This document shows positions 29,579 through 38,766 of a DNA stretch of 42,250 bases, piece by piece. Below the pieces are notes generated by a model. It was not told the DNA's origin and searched no databases. It saw nothing but the letters and a program-made list of their open reading frames with translations. The stretch covers positions 1 to 42,250 of the IMG/VR virus record IMGVR_UViG_3300043395_002155; one strand, 5' to 3'. The translations under genes were made by a program, and so were the position numbers. How positions within the stretch are numbered: position 1 is the stretch's first letter; every line of letters starts with the position of its first letter. The stretch comes from a virus.

Positions 29579-30209
29579 GTACAAATAATTTTAAAAAGTT
29601 AACTTGGTCTTTTTGCTTTCTTTCATCCCATTGTTTTTCATCCGAAGTTGTACTCATTTCGGTTTCCACTTTAAAATTTCTTAAAATACCTTTTGGTGTG
29701 GGGTTTATATCTTTAATAAAATTATCTCCATACCATATTTTAATATTTTCAGGAATATCAATCCAATGTTTTTTATATAACATAATAAAACATCCCCAAC
29801 CCCAATCGTTTATGCCAGGTCTCCATACATCAATATATGGTCCTCTATCTTCATCGATAGGTTCTTTATAGTTTCCTTCGCCCATACCAATAATTCCGAA
29901 TTGAGAAAGAACATCTTCGGTAATTACTCCAAAAATATTTGCATCAAAATTAATATCATCGTTTAATAATGCTATACAATTATTTTTAGAAAGTTTAACT
30001 CCTAAATTCCAAGCTGGGTTTACATATATGTTTTCATTCGTTTGAACTAATTTTACTTTATCCAATGCTTCAAAGTATTCGAAGAATTTACCACCATTAT
30101 CTATTAGTATAATCTCATCAACATATTCACATTTTATTAAATCAAACAATAATTTATTAATTCTGTTTGATTTCCAAAGCGTTGGTATTACGATTGTGTA
30201 TTTATCCAT
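29571..30209 (-). CDS. Glycosyltransferase, GT2-like
   Basis: 212 residues from ATG 30209; a longer start would lie wholly inside the methyltransferase gene. MDKYTIVIPTLWKSNRINKL, IILIDNGGKFFEYF and CIALLNDDINFD (DD at the metal site) form a GT-A family 2 core, then WGWGCFIMLYKKHW in the acceptor region. Short for GT2, a single domain. Overlaps the methyltransferase end by 22 bases. Confidence 0.8.
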   Translation of the reverse strand: MDKYTIVIPTLWKSNRINKLLFDLIKCEYVDEIILIDNGGKFFEYFEALDKVKLVQTNENIYVNPAWNLGVKLSKNNCIALLNDDINFDANIFGVITEDVLSQFGIIGMGEGNYKEPIDEDRGPYIDVWRPGINDWGWGCFIMLYKKHWIDIPENIKIWYGDNFIKDINPTPKGILRNFKVETEMSTTSDEKQWDERKQKDQVNFLKLFVHG

Positions 30210-30787
30210 TCTATAAATCTTTGTGGTGTTATAATATTCATCATTGTCCATTGATTTAGTCTGAAATATGAATATGTTTTATAATTTTCAGTTAGTGGAT
30301 GATATGGGATATTTGTACCTCTACGAATAATTGCACAGCCATAATCAGTATTAACTACTTTTATATCTAAATCTATTCTTTCAACTCTTAATTCTGCAAT
30401 TGCTTTCCACACATCTCCTGTCCATTCTCTTCCGTGGTCATCTCTTGCTTGCATATCTTCGGTAGATGGTAAACAATCGTGACAAACTATTGTACCATTA
30501 TCTGATAAATGATTAAGTGAATTTTCAATGTCCTTCAAAACCTGGTCATCGTGATGCAATCCATCTATAAAAATTATATCGAACTTTACATCATCTGAAA
30601 TTGAATCAAAGTATTCATCGGATGTTCCAACGAATGTTACCTCACCTCTAGGAAATGGGTCAATAGAAACTTTACATTCCGCATTTACTTTATCAAAATT
30701 AGATGATGGGTCTTGTGTTCCGACTTCTAAGTACGATTTGTATCCGTATTTTGATATTAAAACGTTAATAATATCTGTTCTTTTCAT
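30188..30787 (-). CDS. SAM-dependent methyltransferase (class I, Methyltransf_24-like)
   Basis: 199 residues. Motif I YLEVGTQDPSSNF, acidic loop VSIDPFPRG, motif IV FDIIFIDGLHHDDQVLKDI, and post-motif GTIVCHDCLPS. This is the arrangement of small class-I methyltransferases often found in polysaccharide clusters, where they methylate a sugar hydroxyl or an amide. The substrate is not visible. The C-terminal WTMMNIITPQRFIEW overlaps the next gene. Confidence 0.85.
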   Translation of the reverse strand: MKRTDIINVLISKYGYKSYLEVGTQDPSSNFDKVNAECKVSIDPFPRGEVTFVGTSDEYFDSISDDVKFDIIFIDGLHHDDQVLKDIENSLNHLSDNGTIVCHDCLPSTEDMQARDDHGREWTGDVWKAIAELRVERIDLDIKVVNTDYGCAIIRRGTNIPYHPLTENYKTYSYFRLNQWTMMNIITPQRFIEWINTQS

Positions 30788-31305
30788 TATAAATTATTTA
30801 ATTTTTCTAAATCATTTGAGCAAAGTATATCTGAAATTTCGTTTATTTCATTTTCGGATTTGTCCCACCACTTTAATTCCAAAAGTTTGTTAATAACTTC
30901 ATCACTAAATCTTTTACGAATTTGTTTTGCCGGATTTCCTGCTACTATTGTATATGGTGGAACATCTTTTGTTACTACACTATATGCCCCAACAGCTGCC
31001 CCATCACCTATTTTAACTCCGCTCATTATAACTGCATTAGTTCCCAACCATACATCGTTTCCAATCGTAACATCACCTTTTGTTGCGGGATGTCCGTGGT
31101 TTTTTTTAACTTTTGGAAATTCGTTTTCTCTAATATGCCCAAATGGATAGGTTGTAAACCAATCCACTCTATGGTTTGCTCCTAAAAATACAGTTACACC
31201 TTCTGCGATAGAGCAAAATTTACCTATTCTTAAAGTTTTACCTTCACCTCCATGTATTATTTTTATACCATCATGCCCATATGTGTTACTTCCTACTTCT
31301 TTCAT
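30787..31305 (-). CDS. Left-handed beta-helix acyltransferase (CatB/Vat-like)
   Basis: 172 residues. Hexapeptide repeats: LRIGKFCSIAEGVTVFLGANHRVDW (with the His of the family), GDVTIGNDVWLGTNAVIMSGVKIGDGAAVGAYSVVTKDVPPYTIVAGNPAKQIRKRF. A trimeric acetyltransferase of the xenobiotic/sugar O-acetyltransferase group; in this setting it most likely O-acetylates a sugar, or N-acetylates an amino sugar. The TAATG junction at 30787 couples it to the methyltransferase. Confidence 0.9.
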   Translation of the reverse strand: MKEVGSNTYGHDGIKIIHGGEGKTLRIGKFCSIAEGVTVFLGANHRVDWFTTYPFGHIRENEFPKVKKNHGHPATKGDVTIGNDVWLGTNAVIMSGVKIGDGAAVGAYSVVTKDVPPYTIVAGNPAKQIRKRFSDEVINKLLELKWWDKSENEINEISDILCSNDLEKLNNL

Positions 31306-32152
31306 ATGCTGCTATTAATTTATCTACGACTTGTATTTGTGTATAATTATGTAATACCTTCATCATACCATTGTGTGCGATTCTTTCTCTCTCCTCTTCG
31401 TTTTCATTGTAATAGTTCATCTTTTCTATACAATCAAACATATCATCATAATACACAATATCTTCACCATCTATAAACATATCTCTTAATCCGGTTTCAG
31501 GCGATAAGTTATCAGTTAGTACCATTTTACCACAAGCCATTCCTTCAAAAATTCTACGAGTGATTTCTTTCCATCTACTATTCTGAATAACCATCATACC
31601 ACTATTTAGGAATTCTGTATGTTCCTTTGGTCCTAATCCATTTCTATTACCAACTGCTCCCTCTGCCCAATGTGTAAGATAATCTAAAAATTCCGAATTA
31701 CCAATTCCTCTCGTAGTCACTGCAACATACTTAGGTTCTAAATTCATAGGAAATTGAACTTTGGTATCAGCGAAGTGATTTATCCATTCCGCATTTATAC
31801 CTTTTTTAATATACTCATCCGCGCATCTTTTATCGGGTGTGATTGTGTAATGGAATCTATCTGCTTTTGGAGAGTTTCTTTCAAAGTTTTGTGGGTCATC
31901 TCCACTTTCTTGTATCCAAAATGCCGGAACTAAATCCTTATTAAGATATTGCGAATCAAATCTACCCCAATCCATAAACAATACTATATCCGTTTGTGGT
32001 TTAGAATCTACCCAATTCTTTAAATCCGTATCATTTGTTTTGATTATATTAACTTGCCAATTTCTTTCTTTGAATTCATTTACCAAAGCCATCGGGGTTG
32101 ACCATATCTCACCATCTTTGTAATCGTATATGAATGTTATCTTATTTTGCAT
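31286..32152 (-). CDS. Glycosyltransferase with CgeB-like/GT1 C-domain
   Basis: 288 residues. N-terminal half is a variable Rossmann region (ITFIYDYKDGEIWSTPMALV, DIVLFMDWGRFDSQYL). The C-terminal half has EITRRIFEGMACGKMVLTDNLSPETGLRDMFIDGEDIVYYDD, the pattern of Glyco_trans_1_2 domains in CgeB-like proteins (R.FE..ACG...). Transfers a sugar using a GT-B fold. The start overlaps the gene before it. Confidence 0.8.
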   Translation of the reverse strand: MQNKITFIYDYKDGEIWSTPMALVNEFKERNWQVNIIKTNDTDLKNWVDSKPQTDIVLFMDWGRFDSQYLNKDLVPAFWIQESGDDPQNFERNSPKADRFHYTITPDKRCADEYIKKGINAEWINHFADTKVQFPMNLEPKYVAVTTRGIGNSEFLDYLTHWAEGAVGNRNGLGPKEHTEFLNSGMMVIQNSRWKEITRRIFEGMACGKMVLTDNLSPETGLRDMFIDGEDIVYYDDMFDCIEKMNYYNENEEERERIAHNGMMKVLHNYTQIQVVDKLIAAYERSRK

Positions 32153-32771
32153 ATTCTTCTCTTTTAAATTGGATTAAATAATGGTTCTCACCTTCTCTAT
32201 TATATGGTGAATATGGTTTCCAATTAATTCCATTTTGTATATACTCAACTTCTGCATTAAATCGATTATCTTTATTTTTTTCTATTTTTATTGTTTTAGC
32301 ATATTCGGATTTCATCCACCAAAAGTTGCCTGAATATATTCTCCATTTTCCAGCTCTACCTAATAAAACACCATATGTATTAAAATCAGTTTTTTCAAAT
32401 ATTTTAAATACATCTATTACCCTTTCTATATTAAAGTAATTCATCAGGTGTCTCCAATTTTTAACATTTTCATTGGATTGTTTAGATGCGCCTTTTGTGT
32501 GAAGATACAAAATATAATCAGAATCTCCAAATTTATCTTTATCTTTTTCTATCAAATCCAATGTAACAAATTCATTTCCTCGTACACGAACATCTCTTAT
32601 ATTATCAAATTTTTCAAATAAATGAGATATAGAATGGTTATCTTCACCAATAGAAATTCCTATATTTAAATTATAAGGAAATTCAAAATGTTTTTTTATT
32701 AGATTGTACTGCTCATCTATTATGGATTCAACCCCATCTATTGCATATATGTGATAATATATGTGAACCAT
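32142..32771 (-). CDS. Glycosyltransferase-like hypothetical protein
   Basis: 209 residues. DYILYLHTKGASKQSNENVKNW, then RIYSGNFWWMKSEYAKTI; these recall the HxKG and SGNFWWxxxxY motifs of RgpF/rhamnan-type and other putative sugar transferases. No complete DxD is visible. It lies between two clear glycosyltransferases in the same operon, and no signal peptide is present. I call it a putative transferase only. Confidence 0.55.
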   Translation of the reverse strand: MVHIYYHIYAIDGVESIIDEQYNLIKKHFEFPYNLNIGISIGEDNHSISHLFEKFDNIRDVRVRGNEFVTLDLIEKDKDKFGDSDYILYLHTKGASKQSNENVKNWRHLMNYFNIERVIDVFKIFEKTDFNTYGVLLGRAGKWRIYSGNFWWMKSEYAKTIKIEKNKDNRFNAEVEYIQNGINWKPYSPYNREGENHYLIQFKREEYAK

Positions 32772-33394
32772 TATAACGTATCGTAATAGTTATTTTGTTT
32801 TTCTTGTCTTTCTATTGTTTTTGGATGCTTAATACAATAAATTTCGTCTGTAGGAAATGCAGTATAGTTTTCAAAACCACCTATTCTTTCGTGCACTTTA
32901 CCAACCCACCCAATAGTTTTTTTATTTTTATAGATACGGGTCTGAACATCAGGAAAGTTAACCCAACCTTTTTCATTTACATTCCATCCCCATTTCTGAA
33001 TATGTGTATCAGTCAATCCTTCTACTGTATTTATTCGAGGAACTACTATTAAATCTTTATCTGTATTTGAATCTAATAACATTTCCATATTTACAATTAA
33101 ATCCGGCGTAAGATATTCATCCGCATCTAATTGAAATATCCACTCACCCTTGCATTGTGAGTTTAATAAATTTTTCCATTGTGCAAAATCATTATCAAAT
33201 TCGGATTCAATCAATGTAATATGGTCTGCGTTTGCTTGCAACTCTAAATACTCTACTAATTCAGTAGGTGCTTTAGGAGTATCTAATAGGACTACGATTT
33301 CTGAATTTTCTTCTTTATAATTTAGTAATTGATTTACTAAACGAATTGTTTCTTCGACTTCATTACAAGCCGTTATTGCGTAACTTAATTTCAT
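32771..33394 (-). CDS. GT2 glycosyltransferase (WaaE/KdtX-like)
   Basis: 207 residues. KLSYAITACNEVEETIRLVN, SEIVVLLDTPKAP and GEWIFQLDADEYLTPDLI: the DAD metal motif and the surrounding QLDADEYL match LPS-core glucosyl/heptosyltransferases of the WaaE family. C-terminal WVGKVHERIGGF is also typical of that family. Starts 32 bases inside the epimerase gene. Confidence 0.85.
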   Translation of the reverse strand: MKLSYAITACNEVEETIRLVNQLLNYKEENSEIVVLLDTPKAPTELVEYLELQANADHITLIESEFDNDFAQWKNLLNSQCKGEWIFQLDADEYLTPDLIVNMEMLLDSNTDKDLIVVPRINTVEGLTDTHIQKWGWNVNEKGWVNFPDVQTRIYKNKKTIGWVGKVHERIGGFENYTAFPTDEIYCIKHPKTIERQEKQNNYYDTL

Positions 33395-34226
33395 CTATAT
33401 AACTTTTTAATTTATCAGTTGGTTGCCATCCTAATCTTTCAATGGCATCGTTATTAATTCTTAATGTTTCTCTATAATTACCTCTCACATCATCTACATA
33501 TTCTTTTTTGATATCACCAAACATATTAGCGACTTCATTTAAAGAATAGTTTTTGCCTGTTCCTAATTCCCAAGCATCTTCGTGCTTCTCATCACTTTCT
33601 GCAATCCTAATCAATCCATCAACTATATCATCGATGTGTGTAAAATCTCTACGTTGCTCACCATCACCATGTATTTTGATTGGTTCTCCTTTTTTAATTG
33701 CTGCTCTCCATAAACCAATTACAGCTGCCATATGCGAATCTACTAACTCACCAGGTCCATATACATTATAGAATCTTACTATCTCCGCATTCAATTCATA
33801 TACCCCCTTAAACATCTTTATCCATTCTTCCCCCATATGTTTACTCATAGCATATGGTGATAACATTGGATTATGATGTCTGGATGATGAACCAGCATAA
33901 ATTAATTTAGATTTATTGTGATATGCGTATTCGGTAACTTGCTTTGTACCATCTACATTACAACTAAAAGTTAAAGTTGGGTTTTTAAATGATGGTTGAA
34001 TTCTACTCAATGCTGCCAAATGGAAAATATAATCATATGATTTATTTTTAACATTATCCATAGCTCTAACATCACCACCAATAAAATTTACAAATGGATG
34101 AATCTTAGCTTCCTTTCCAATAGATAAGTTATCAATAACATCTACATCATATCCTCTTTTAAGTAACTCTGATGAAAGTGCGTTACCAACAAAACCTGCT
34201 CCGCCTGTAACTAATGCCGTTTTCAT
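33363..34226 (-). CDS. NAD-dependent sugar epimerase/dehydratase (short-chain extended SDR)
   Basis: 287 residues. TGGAGFVGNAL NAD-binding loop (about 7-17), DNLSIGKEA, IFHLAALSR, catalytic SPYAMSKHMGEEW (Y-x3-K) with an upstream GSSSRH Ser, and VRFYNVYGPGELV. Substrate-side RDFTHIDDIVDGLIR is typical of UDP-glucose 4-epimerase and related GalE/WbpP enzymes. It would provide or modify a nucleotide sugar for the transferases on either side. It ends inside the next gene. Confidence 0.9.
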   Translation of the reverse strand: MKTALVTGGAGFVGNALSSELLKRGYDVDVIDNLSIGKEAKIHPFVNFIGGDVRAMDNVKNKSYDYIFHLAALSRIQPSFKNPTLTFSCNVDGTKQVTEYAYHNKSKLIYAGSSSRHHNPMLSPYAMSKHMGEEWIKMFKGVYELNAEIVRFYNVYGPGELVDSHMAAVIGLWRAAIKKGEPIKIHGDGEQRRDFTHIDDIVDGLIRIAESDEKHEDAWELGTGKNYSLNEVANMFGDIKKEYVDDVRGNYRETLRINNDAIERLGWQPTDKLKSYIDEIKLRNNGL

Positions 34227-34636
34227 TAATCTTCGTTGTGTGGTTTATTATTTGTATAACTCCAAGCACTACCACTTGGGTATCCATAAGTAGTTGATGT
34301 ACTTCCAAATCCAAATGGTGGATTAGCGTATGTAATAGAACCATATCCAGGCGTAGCTATAATAGTTCCACCACTACCAGATGATACTGTTAGTGTTGTA
34401 CCTGGTTGAGCCGTTATTTTATATGGATTATACGGGTCTACATGATGTGGGTGTTGCCAAGTTGGAAATTGTTGTATGTTTGGAACTCCTATGCCTGGTC
34501 CAATTGGTGTACCAATCGTATCATTTACTTCTGCTAATTTATCTTTCAATGCATCCCATTGCTTTGGTGTGGGTGCGTATTCGTGGCAAGCTTCTACAAA
34601 ACCTTTAAGCCAAATAACATATTCTTTTGAGGTCAT
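34226..34636 (-). CDS. Small phage protein with helical head and Gly/Pro/Thr-rich tail
   Basis: 136 residues. SKEYVIWLKGFVEACHEYAP and WDALKDKLAEV form an N-terminal helical hairpin of a type I associate with T4-like Bacteroidota phage proteins; the second half (from about 60) is rich in Gly, Pro, Ser, Thr and Tyr and looks unstructured or fibrous (PGYGSITYANPPFGFG). The head may dock to a virion or host component. Function unknown. Overlaps both neighbours. Confidence 0.65.
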   Translation of the reverse strand: MTSKEYVIWLKGFVEACHEYAPTPKQWDALKDKLAEVNDTIGTPIGPGIGVPNIQQFPTWQHPHHVDPYNPYKITAQPGTTLTVSSGSGGTIIATPGYGSITYANPPFGFGSTSTTYGYPSGSAWSYTNNKPHNED

Positions 34637-35412
34637 ACTAATTTATTTTTAATTATATATTCTTCTATCTTTTTTGCTACAACTATGTTACCATATTTAC
34701 TTATATGGTTATCATCTATTACACCATTTGTTTCTTCATGTATTTGCAATTTTTCTTTTATACAAAAATGCTTTAATGATAAACCATCGAACAATAGACA
34801 ATTTTCTGCAACTGAATTTATATCTTCTAATTTTCTTTGGTAATCACCCATTTCCCAAGCTGACCAAATTATTTTTGAACTTTTAGATTTAGCAAAAGAA
34901 TCAAATAACTTTATGTTTCTAATTAATTGTTTTAATTCATCATTAAAATTATATATGTATTTCAAATAATTTTCAAATAGATTATATAATGGTCTATAAG
35001 ATTCTTTATTTTCAAATGGTTGTGCTGAAAATTCTGGCATATTTAAATTGTGTTTTTTATTATCAACTTCATAATACCAATATCTACGATGTGATAGTGA
35101 TAATATTACAAAATAAATTTCGTTAGAATTATTATCAATTTCTTTAAATAAAGTTTCTAATATACAATCGTTTGATGATTGTGATTTGGCTAAATTAATT
35201 ATTGGAATATTTAAAGAACGTTCTAATATGGATGTGAATCTATTGTACTCTCTGTATGAGTTCAAAAAATTAATAATATCTCTTCTTTGTTCCGGTGTGG
35301 AATTTTTTGGCCAATACGTCAAAGGAACTTCAGTATTTTCTATGTAATTATAATAATCAATATTATCTAATCCGCCACCTTGTGTAAAACTACAACCAAA
35401 AAACTTTATCAT
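34633..35412 (-). CDS. SGNH-hydrolase-like protein
   Basis: 259 residues. Block I FFGCSFTQGGGL (Ser in GCSF), block II NLAKSQSSNDCI, block III-like FVILSLSHRRYW, and the C-terminal block GVIDDNHISKYG (D-x-x-H: DNH). Resembles the SGNH proteins in marine phages. Probably acts on acyl groups of a sugar. A different, longer homologue of the one at 25107-25778, so the cassette is flanked by two such genes. Confidence 0.75.
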   Translation of the reverse strand: MIKFFGCSFTQGGGLDNIDYYNYIENTEVPLTYWPKNSTPEQRRDIINFLNSYREYNRFTSILERSLNIPIINLAKSQSSNDCILETLFKEIDNNSNEIYFVILSLSHRRYWYYEVDNKKHNLNMPEFSAQPFENKESYRPLYNLFENYLKYIYNFNDELKQLIRNIKLFDSFAKSKSSKIIWSAWEMGDYQRKLEDINSVAENCLLFDGLSLKHFCIKEKLQIHEETNGVIDDNHISKYGNIVVAKKIEEYIIKNKLV

Positions 35413-35418
35413 AACCTA

Positions 35419-35892
35419 CTATACGTTTCCTTTTTGTGATGCTTTATCTATACCAATTACGTTTACATTTTTAGGAGTCAATTCATTTACATCCATATTC
35501 AATTCTATAACCTTTCCAAAGCCACTTATTTTATAAGTTCTATAAGCTTCGTTTGTTATTATAGGTACTTTGGAAACTACGGATGAATAAAACTTTTTAG
35601 CCCCTCCTTTCATTTGTAATTTTTCTTCATCTTCGTTTACAAATTTACCAAAAAATCTTTTTATTAAATTTGGATTCACATTTGATACTTTTACTGCATG
35701 TACTATATCTTTTGCTTTAGATACAAACAATGTATAAATTATTGGAGCAGTTGTTTCACTAAATCTACCTTTTGTACCATCCACATATTCGTATTCTTTT
35801 ATAAGATAAAACTTAGCTCTAACCATTTTTAATGGCGATATGAAATTCCTACTATCTATAAATTTTCTATATATTGGATTATAATTACTCAT
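35419..35892 (-). CDS. Hypothetical phage protein
   Basis: 157 residues, no TM or signal. YNPIYRKFIDSRNFISPLKM, FYLIKEYEYVDGTKGRFSET, LFVSKAKDIVHAVKVS and KVPIITNEAYRTYKISGFGKV. A compact alpha/beta protein that I cannot assign. It is in the middle of the sugar region but has no transferase motif, so it may be a structural or accessory phage protein. Its ATG overlaps the stop of the upstream transferase (35892). Confidence 0.6.
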   Translation of the reverse strand: MSNYNPIYRKFIDSRNFISPLKMVRAKFYLIKEYEYVDGTKGRFSETTAPIIYTLFVSKAKDIVHAVKVSNVNPNLIKRFFGKFVNEDEEKLQMKGGAKKFYSSVVSKVPIITNEAYRTYKISGFGKVIELNMDVNELTPKNVNVIGIDKASQKGNV

Positions 35893-37160
35893 TATTTATT
35901 CAAAGGTTTTAATTTAGGTAATTGTAGTTGTTGGAATTTTGGTTGTATTTTAGTATAAATACCATAACCATTCAAAATACCATCGAACAATTTAGTCATT
36001 TTTTCTAAACTGAAATTTTGTTTGTTTTGCTTTCCTAATTGGAATGATGCTACTTTGTATTTATCATAATTCTTATAAACATCCTTAATTACAGGTAATG
36101 CTTTTGAAACATTAACATTAAACCATTGTGATTCTTTTAATAAGAATTGGTCAGCGGCAGATTCGTGTACGGGTTTTAATTCACCTTCTAATAATACCGC
36201 ACCACTCTTTAAGAAATCCAAATGTCCACTCCAATTTGAAACAATTACAGGTTTACCTGTTAAACTAAATTCTAATAATGGTCTACCAAATCCTTCACCT
36301 TTAGTAAAGTTTAACATTGCTTTTACTTTTGGATGTTCGTATAATCCATTCATTTGTGCAGGTGTTAAGTCGCCATGCAACAAATAAATTGGAACTTGTC
36401 CATAATCTTTACCCAATGCTTGTTTTATTTTTTTGATAGTAGCTTCTCTATCCATTACACTAAATCCAGCTGATGATGTTTTTAGAATTAATGCAGGCTT
36501 TACTTTTTCATTTTTAAAAGCCATTGCGAATGTTTTAATCATCATTCCAACATTTTTTCTATCTTCTCCTAAATCACCTCTCAACCAATGTCCTACGAAT
36601 AAAAATGTAAAATCTTCTTTTATTTCATCTAATTCGGAAATATTAGCAACAACTTCAGTTCCGAAATCTGCTTCATCAAAACCTTCAAAAAGAACCTCAA
36701 CAGGTTTTTGAATCTTATGTTGAGCTATTAATTGTCCTGTTCTCTTATCTTGCTCATTATACACAGTATCTACTAAACTTTTTTTAGAATGCTCCGATGG
36801 AACTATGATTAAATCCATTCGATTACATCCATGTATCCAATCTAATGCACAATGTGTAGTTTCAATTGCTGCGGTGATTCCTATATTGTAAAAACCTAAT
36901 GGTTGAAATTCGTTTGGAACAGTAACCTGTATGTATATATCTGGCTTTTGCTGCAGTGTTGGTATAATGTTATCTATAATCCATTTGTGAAATGGTTTAT
37001 CGTAATTAAGTGCATCCATTGGAGTATTTCCCCAACGAGTACTGATTACTTTGATATCAAATTTATCTAATTTATATAGTGAATGCAACAAATCTCTAGC
37101 GTGGTCACCATATCCACTTCTCGTTGCAATTGGTGCTTGAAATACTAATGTTGGTTTCAT
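35892..37160 (-). CDS. Glycosyltransferase, GT4-like (GT-B fold)
   Basis: 422 residues. LVFQAPIATRSGYGDHARDLLHSL is the N-terminal glycine-rich loop, IIVPSEHSKKSLVD and FTFLFVGHWLRGDLGEDRKN the hinge and second-domain start, and AMLNFTKGEGFGRPLLEFSLTGKPVIVSNWSGH the E-x7-E-like nucleotide-sugar site. Retaining GT4 family in form. Located one base after the next transferase, so the two are a pair. Confidence 0.88.
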   Translation of the reverse strand: MKPTLVFQAPIATRSGYGDHARDLLHSLYKLDKFDIKVISTRWGNTPMDALNYDKPFHKWIIDNIIPTLQQKPDIYIQVTVPNEFQPLGFYNIGITAAIETTHCALDWIHGCNRMDLIIVPSEHSKKSLVDTVYNEQDKRTGQLIAQHKIQKPVEVLFEGFDEADFGTEVVANISELDEIKEDFTFLFVGHWLRGDLGEDRKNVGMMIKTFAMAFKNEKVKPALILKTSSAGFSVMDREATIKKIKQALGKDYGQVPIYLLHGDLTPAQMNGLYEHPKVKAMLNFTKGEGFGRPLLEFSLTGKPVIVSNWSGHLDFLKSGAVLLEGELKPVHESAADQFLLKESQWFNVNVSKALPVIKDVYKNYDKYKVASFQLGKQNKQNFSLEKMTKLFDGILNGYGIYTKIQPKFQQLQLPKLKPLNK

Positions 37161-37161
37161 A

Positions 37162-38541
37162 TTATAACTCTATTAACTTAAATTTTTGTTTTGGTTTCCA
37201 ATTTGCAAATGCGCCTTCCATACCTTCTACTAATGCATCACACATTGCTTCTAAACTTAATTTGCCTTCTCCTAAAAAGTGCTTTCTACCTTTTAATCCC
37301 GCTGCTTTTCTTTCTTCTCTACCCATTTGATAGAATTCCATAATTAATGGAGCTACATCCTGAAAATCAATCCTATCATCAAAAATATATGGAGTAGGAA
37401 CTGAACCCGTTGTTGAACGAACTGGCCAAATTGGTCTTACCCAATCTCCCCAAACGTGTGTGTTCTTTTTGTAACGGTCATGTAATGAACCAATCTCTAC
37501 ATAATCTTCTGCAGTTAGTAGTTTACCATTACCTTTTTCTCTGAATCCACATTGGTCTTGTAATCCACCTGTAACCGTTACAATGATAGGAGTTCCAGCC
37601 ATTACCGATTCTGCAGTTGCTAATCCAAATCCTTCATTAGATGCTACGTTGATTGTTACATCTGCCAAATTATAAAGATAGTTGAGTTCTGCTTCACTAA
37701 ATTTATCGGGAACAAATATAACCTTTGAATCCGGCATACAATGTTCTATGAATGTAGGTAAATCAGTACCATGTTCTTGTACGGGTTCGGTGTGCATTAA
37801 CATACATACCTTATCCCATTTATCTTCTGATAAATTTTTTCTAAACTCATCGAATGCCAACATAGCATCCATAGGTTGTTTTCTGCGAATATTTCTATTA
37901 TTCCAATATAGAATAAATTCATATTCTTTATCACCAAATATTCTTTGTTTGAAATCAGTAGGAACATCTACTGGCTTATACAATTCGGAATTGATGCCAT
38001 GTGGTACATAACTTACTTGCCAATCTTCTGGCTTCTTCCAATGTTTTTCTTTATCCCAACCCCAAACTCTACGGGTAATACCATAGGTTTGCTTTGAGAT
38101 ACAACCAATCCAATCACAACTTTCATAATAATCTCTATTGTACTTTGGGTCTGGCAAATCATCCCAAATGTGATAAAAGAATAGTGGAACTGATTGGCGG
38201 ATTTCATGCTCAATATCGTACAGCCATAGCCAATATCTTGGGTCAGTAAAGTGTAGAATAGCATCCGGCTTTTCTGTCATCAATAATTGTCTGATTACAT
38301 CAGCATTACCATATCCATCGAATGGATATACTTTTACATTAGCATCAGCTACGCCAGTTTGCTCCCTAACGCTTTCATTTAAATCTAATATTTTTCCAGC
38401 ATCTGGATGTTTAATTGCTGCTCCTAATTGAACCCAATCGTATTTATCTACCGTGCCTAACACCAATTGTTTAGATACATTGGCTATACCACTTGTCATA
38501 CGAAGGTCATCCGAAAGTAATAGGATTTTCTTTTTTGCCAT
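37162..38541 (-). CDS. Glycosyltransferase, GT4 family
   Basis: 459 residues. KKKILLLSDDLRMTSGIANVSKQLV at the N-terminus, VSYVPHGINSELYKPVDVPT, FILYWNNRNIRRKQPMDAMLAF and INVASNEGFGLATAESVMAGTPIIVTVTGGLQDQCGF: the last is the GT4 EGFGLxxxES signature. Contains an unusual long tail after residue 370 with many aromatic and charged residues. Immediately upstream of its GT4 neighbour (one base), and likely the first transferase of the operon. Confidence 0.92.
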   Translation of the reverse strand: MAKKKILLLSDDLRMTSGIANVSKQLVLGTVDKYDWVQLGAAIKHPDAGKILDLNESVREQTGVADANVKVYPFDGYGNADVIRQLLMTEKPDAILHFTDPRYWLWLYDIEHEIRQSVPLFFYHIWDDLPDPKYNRDYYESCDWIGCISKQTYGITRRVWGWDKEKHWKKPEDWQVSYVPHGINSELYKPVDVPTDFKQRIFGDKEYEFILYWNNRNIRRKQPMDAMLAFDEFRKNLSEDKWDKVCMLMHTEPVQEHGTDLPTFIEHCMPDSKVIFVPDKFSEAELNYLYNLADVTINVASNEGFGLATAESVMAGTPIIVTVTGGLQDQCGFREKGNGKLLTAEDYVEIGSLHDRYKKNTHVWGDWVRPIWPVRSTTGSVPTPYIFDDRIDFQDVAPLIMEFYQMGREERKAAGLKGRKHFLGEGKLSLEAMCDALVEGMEGAFANWKPKQKFKLIEL

Positions 38542-38557
38542 AACTTATTTTGTTCTC

Positions 38558-38755
38558 TTAAAATTGTGAACCACTAATTTGTAATATAGTGTATTCGTTT
38601 AATTGTTTTCTAAATTCTTCGTTTTTTGTGTAAAGGTCTAAAGTTCTATTAACAAGTCTTTGAAAATTTAATCCACCTTGAATTGTGGTTATTTTAAAAT
38701 CCTCATCATATAACTTTTTTATAACCTTAACCGTAGTTAATTTTAAATCTGCCAT
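38558..38755 (-). CDS. Small ribbon-helix-helix-like protein
   Basis: 65 residues from ATG 38755; an earlier start at 38809 would lie partly inside the nuclease gene and read through the promoter region, so it was rejected. ADLKLTTVKVIKKLYDEDFK is a strand then helix, followed by LNFQRLVNRTLDLYTKNEEF, the second helix of an RHH-like DNA binder. A palindrome sits just upstream of its own start (38767-38790), so self-repression is plausible. Confidence 0.6.
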   Translation of the reverse strand: MADLKLTTVKVIKKLYDEDFKITTIQGGLNFQRLVNRTLDLYTKNEEFRKQLNEYTILQISGSQF

Positions 38756-38766
38756 AGTTAATAATA

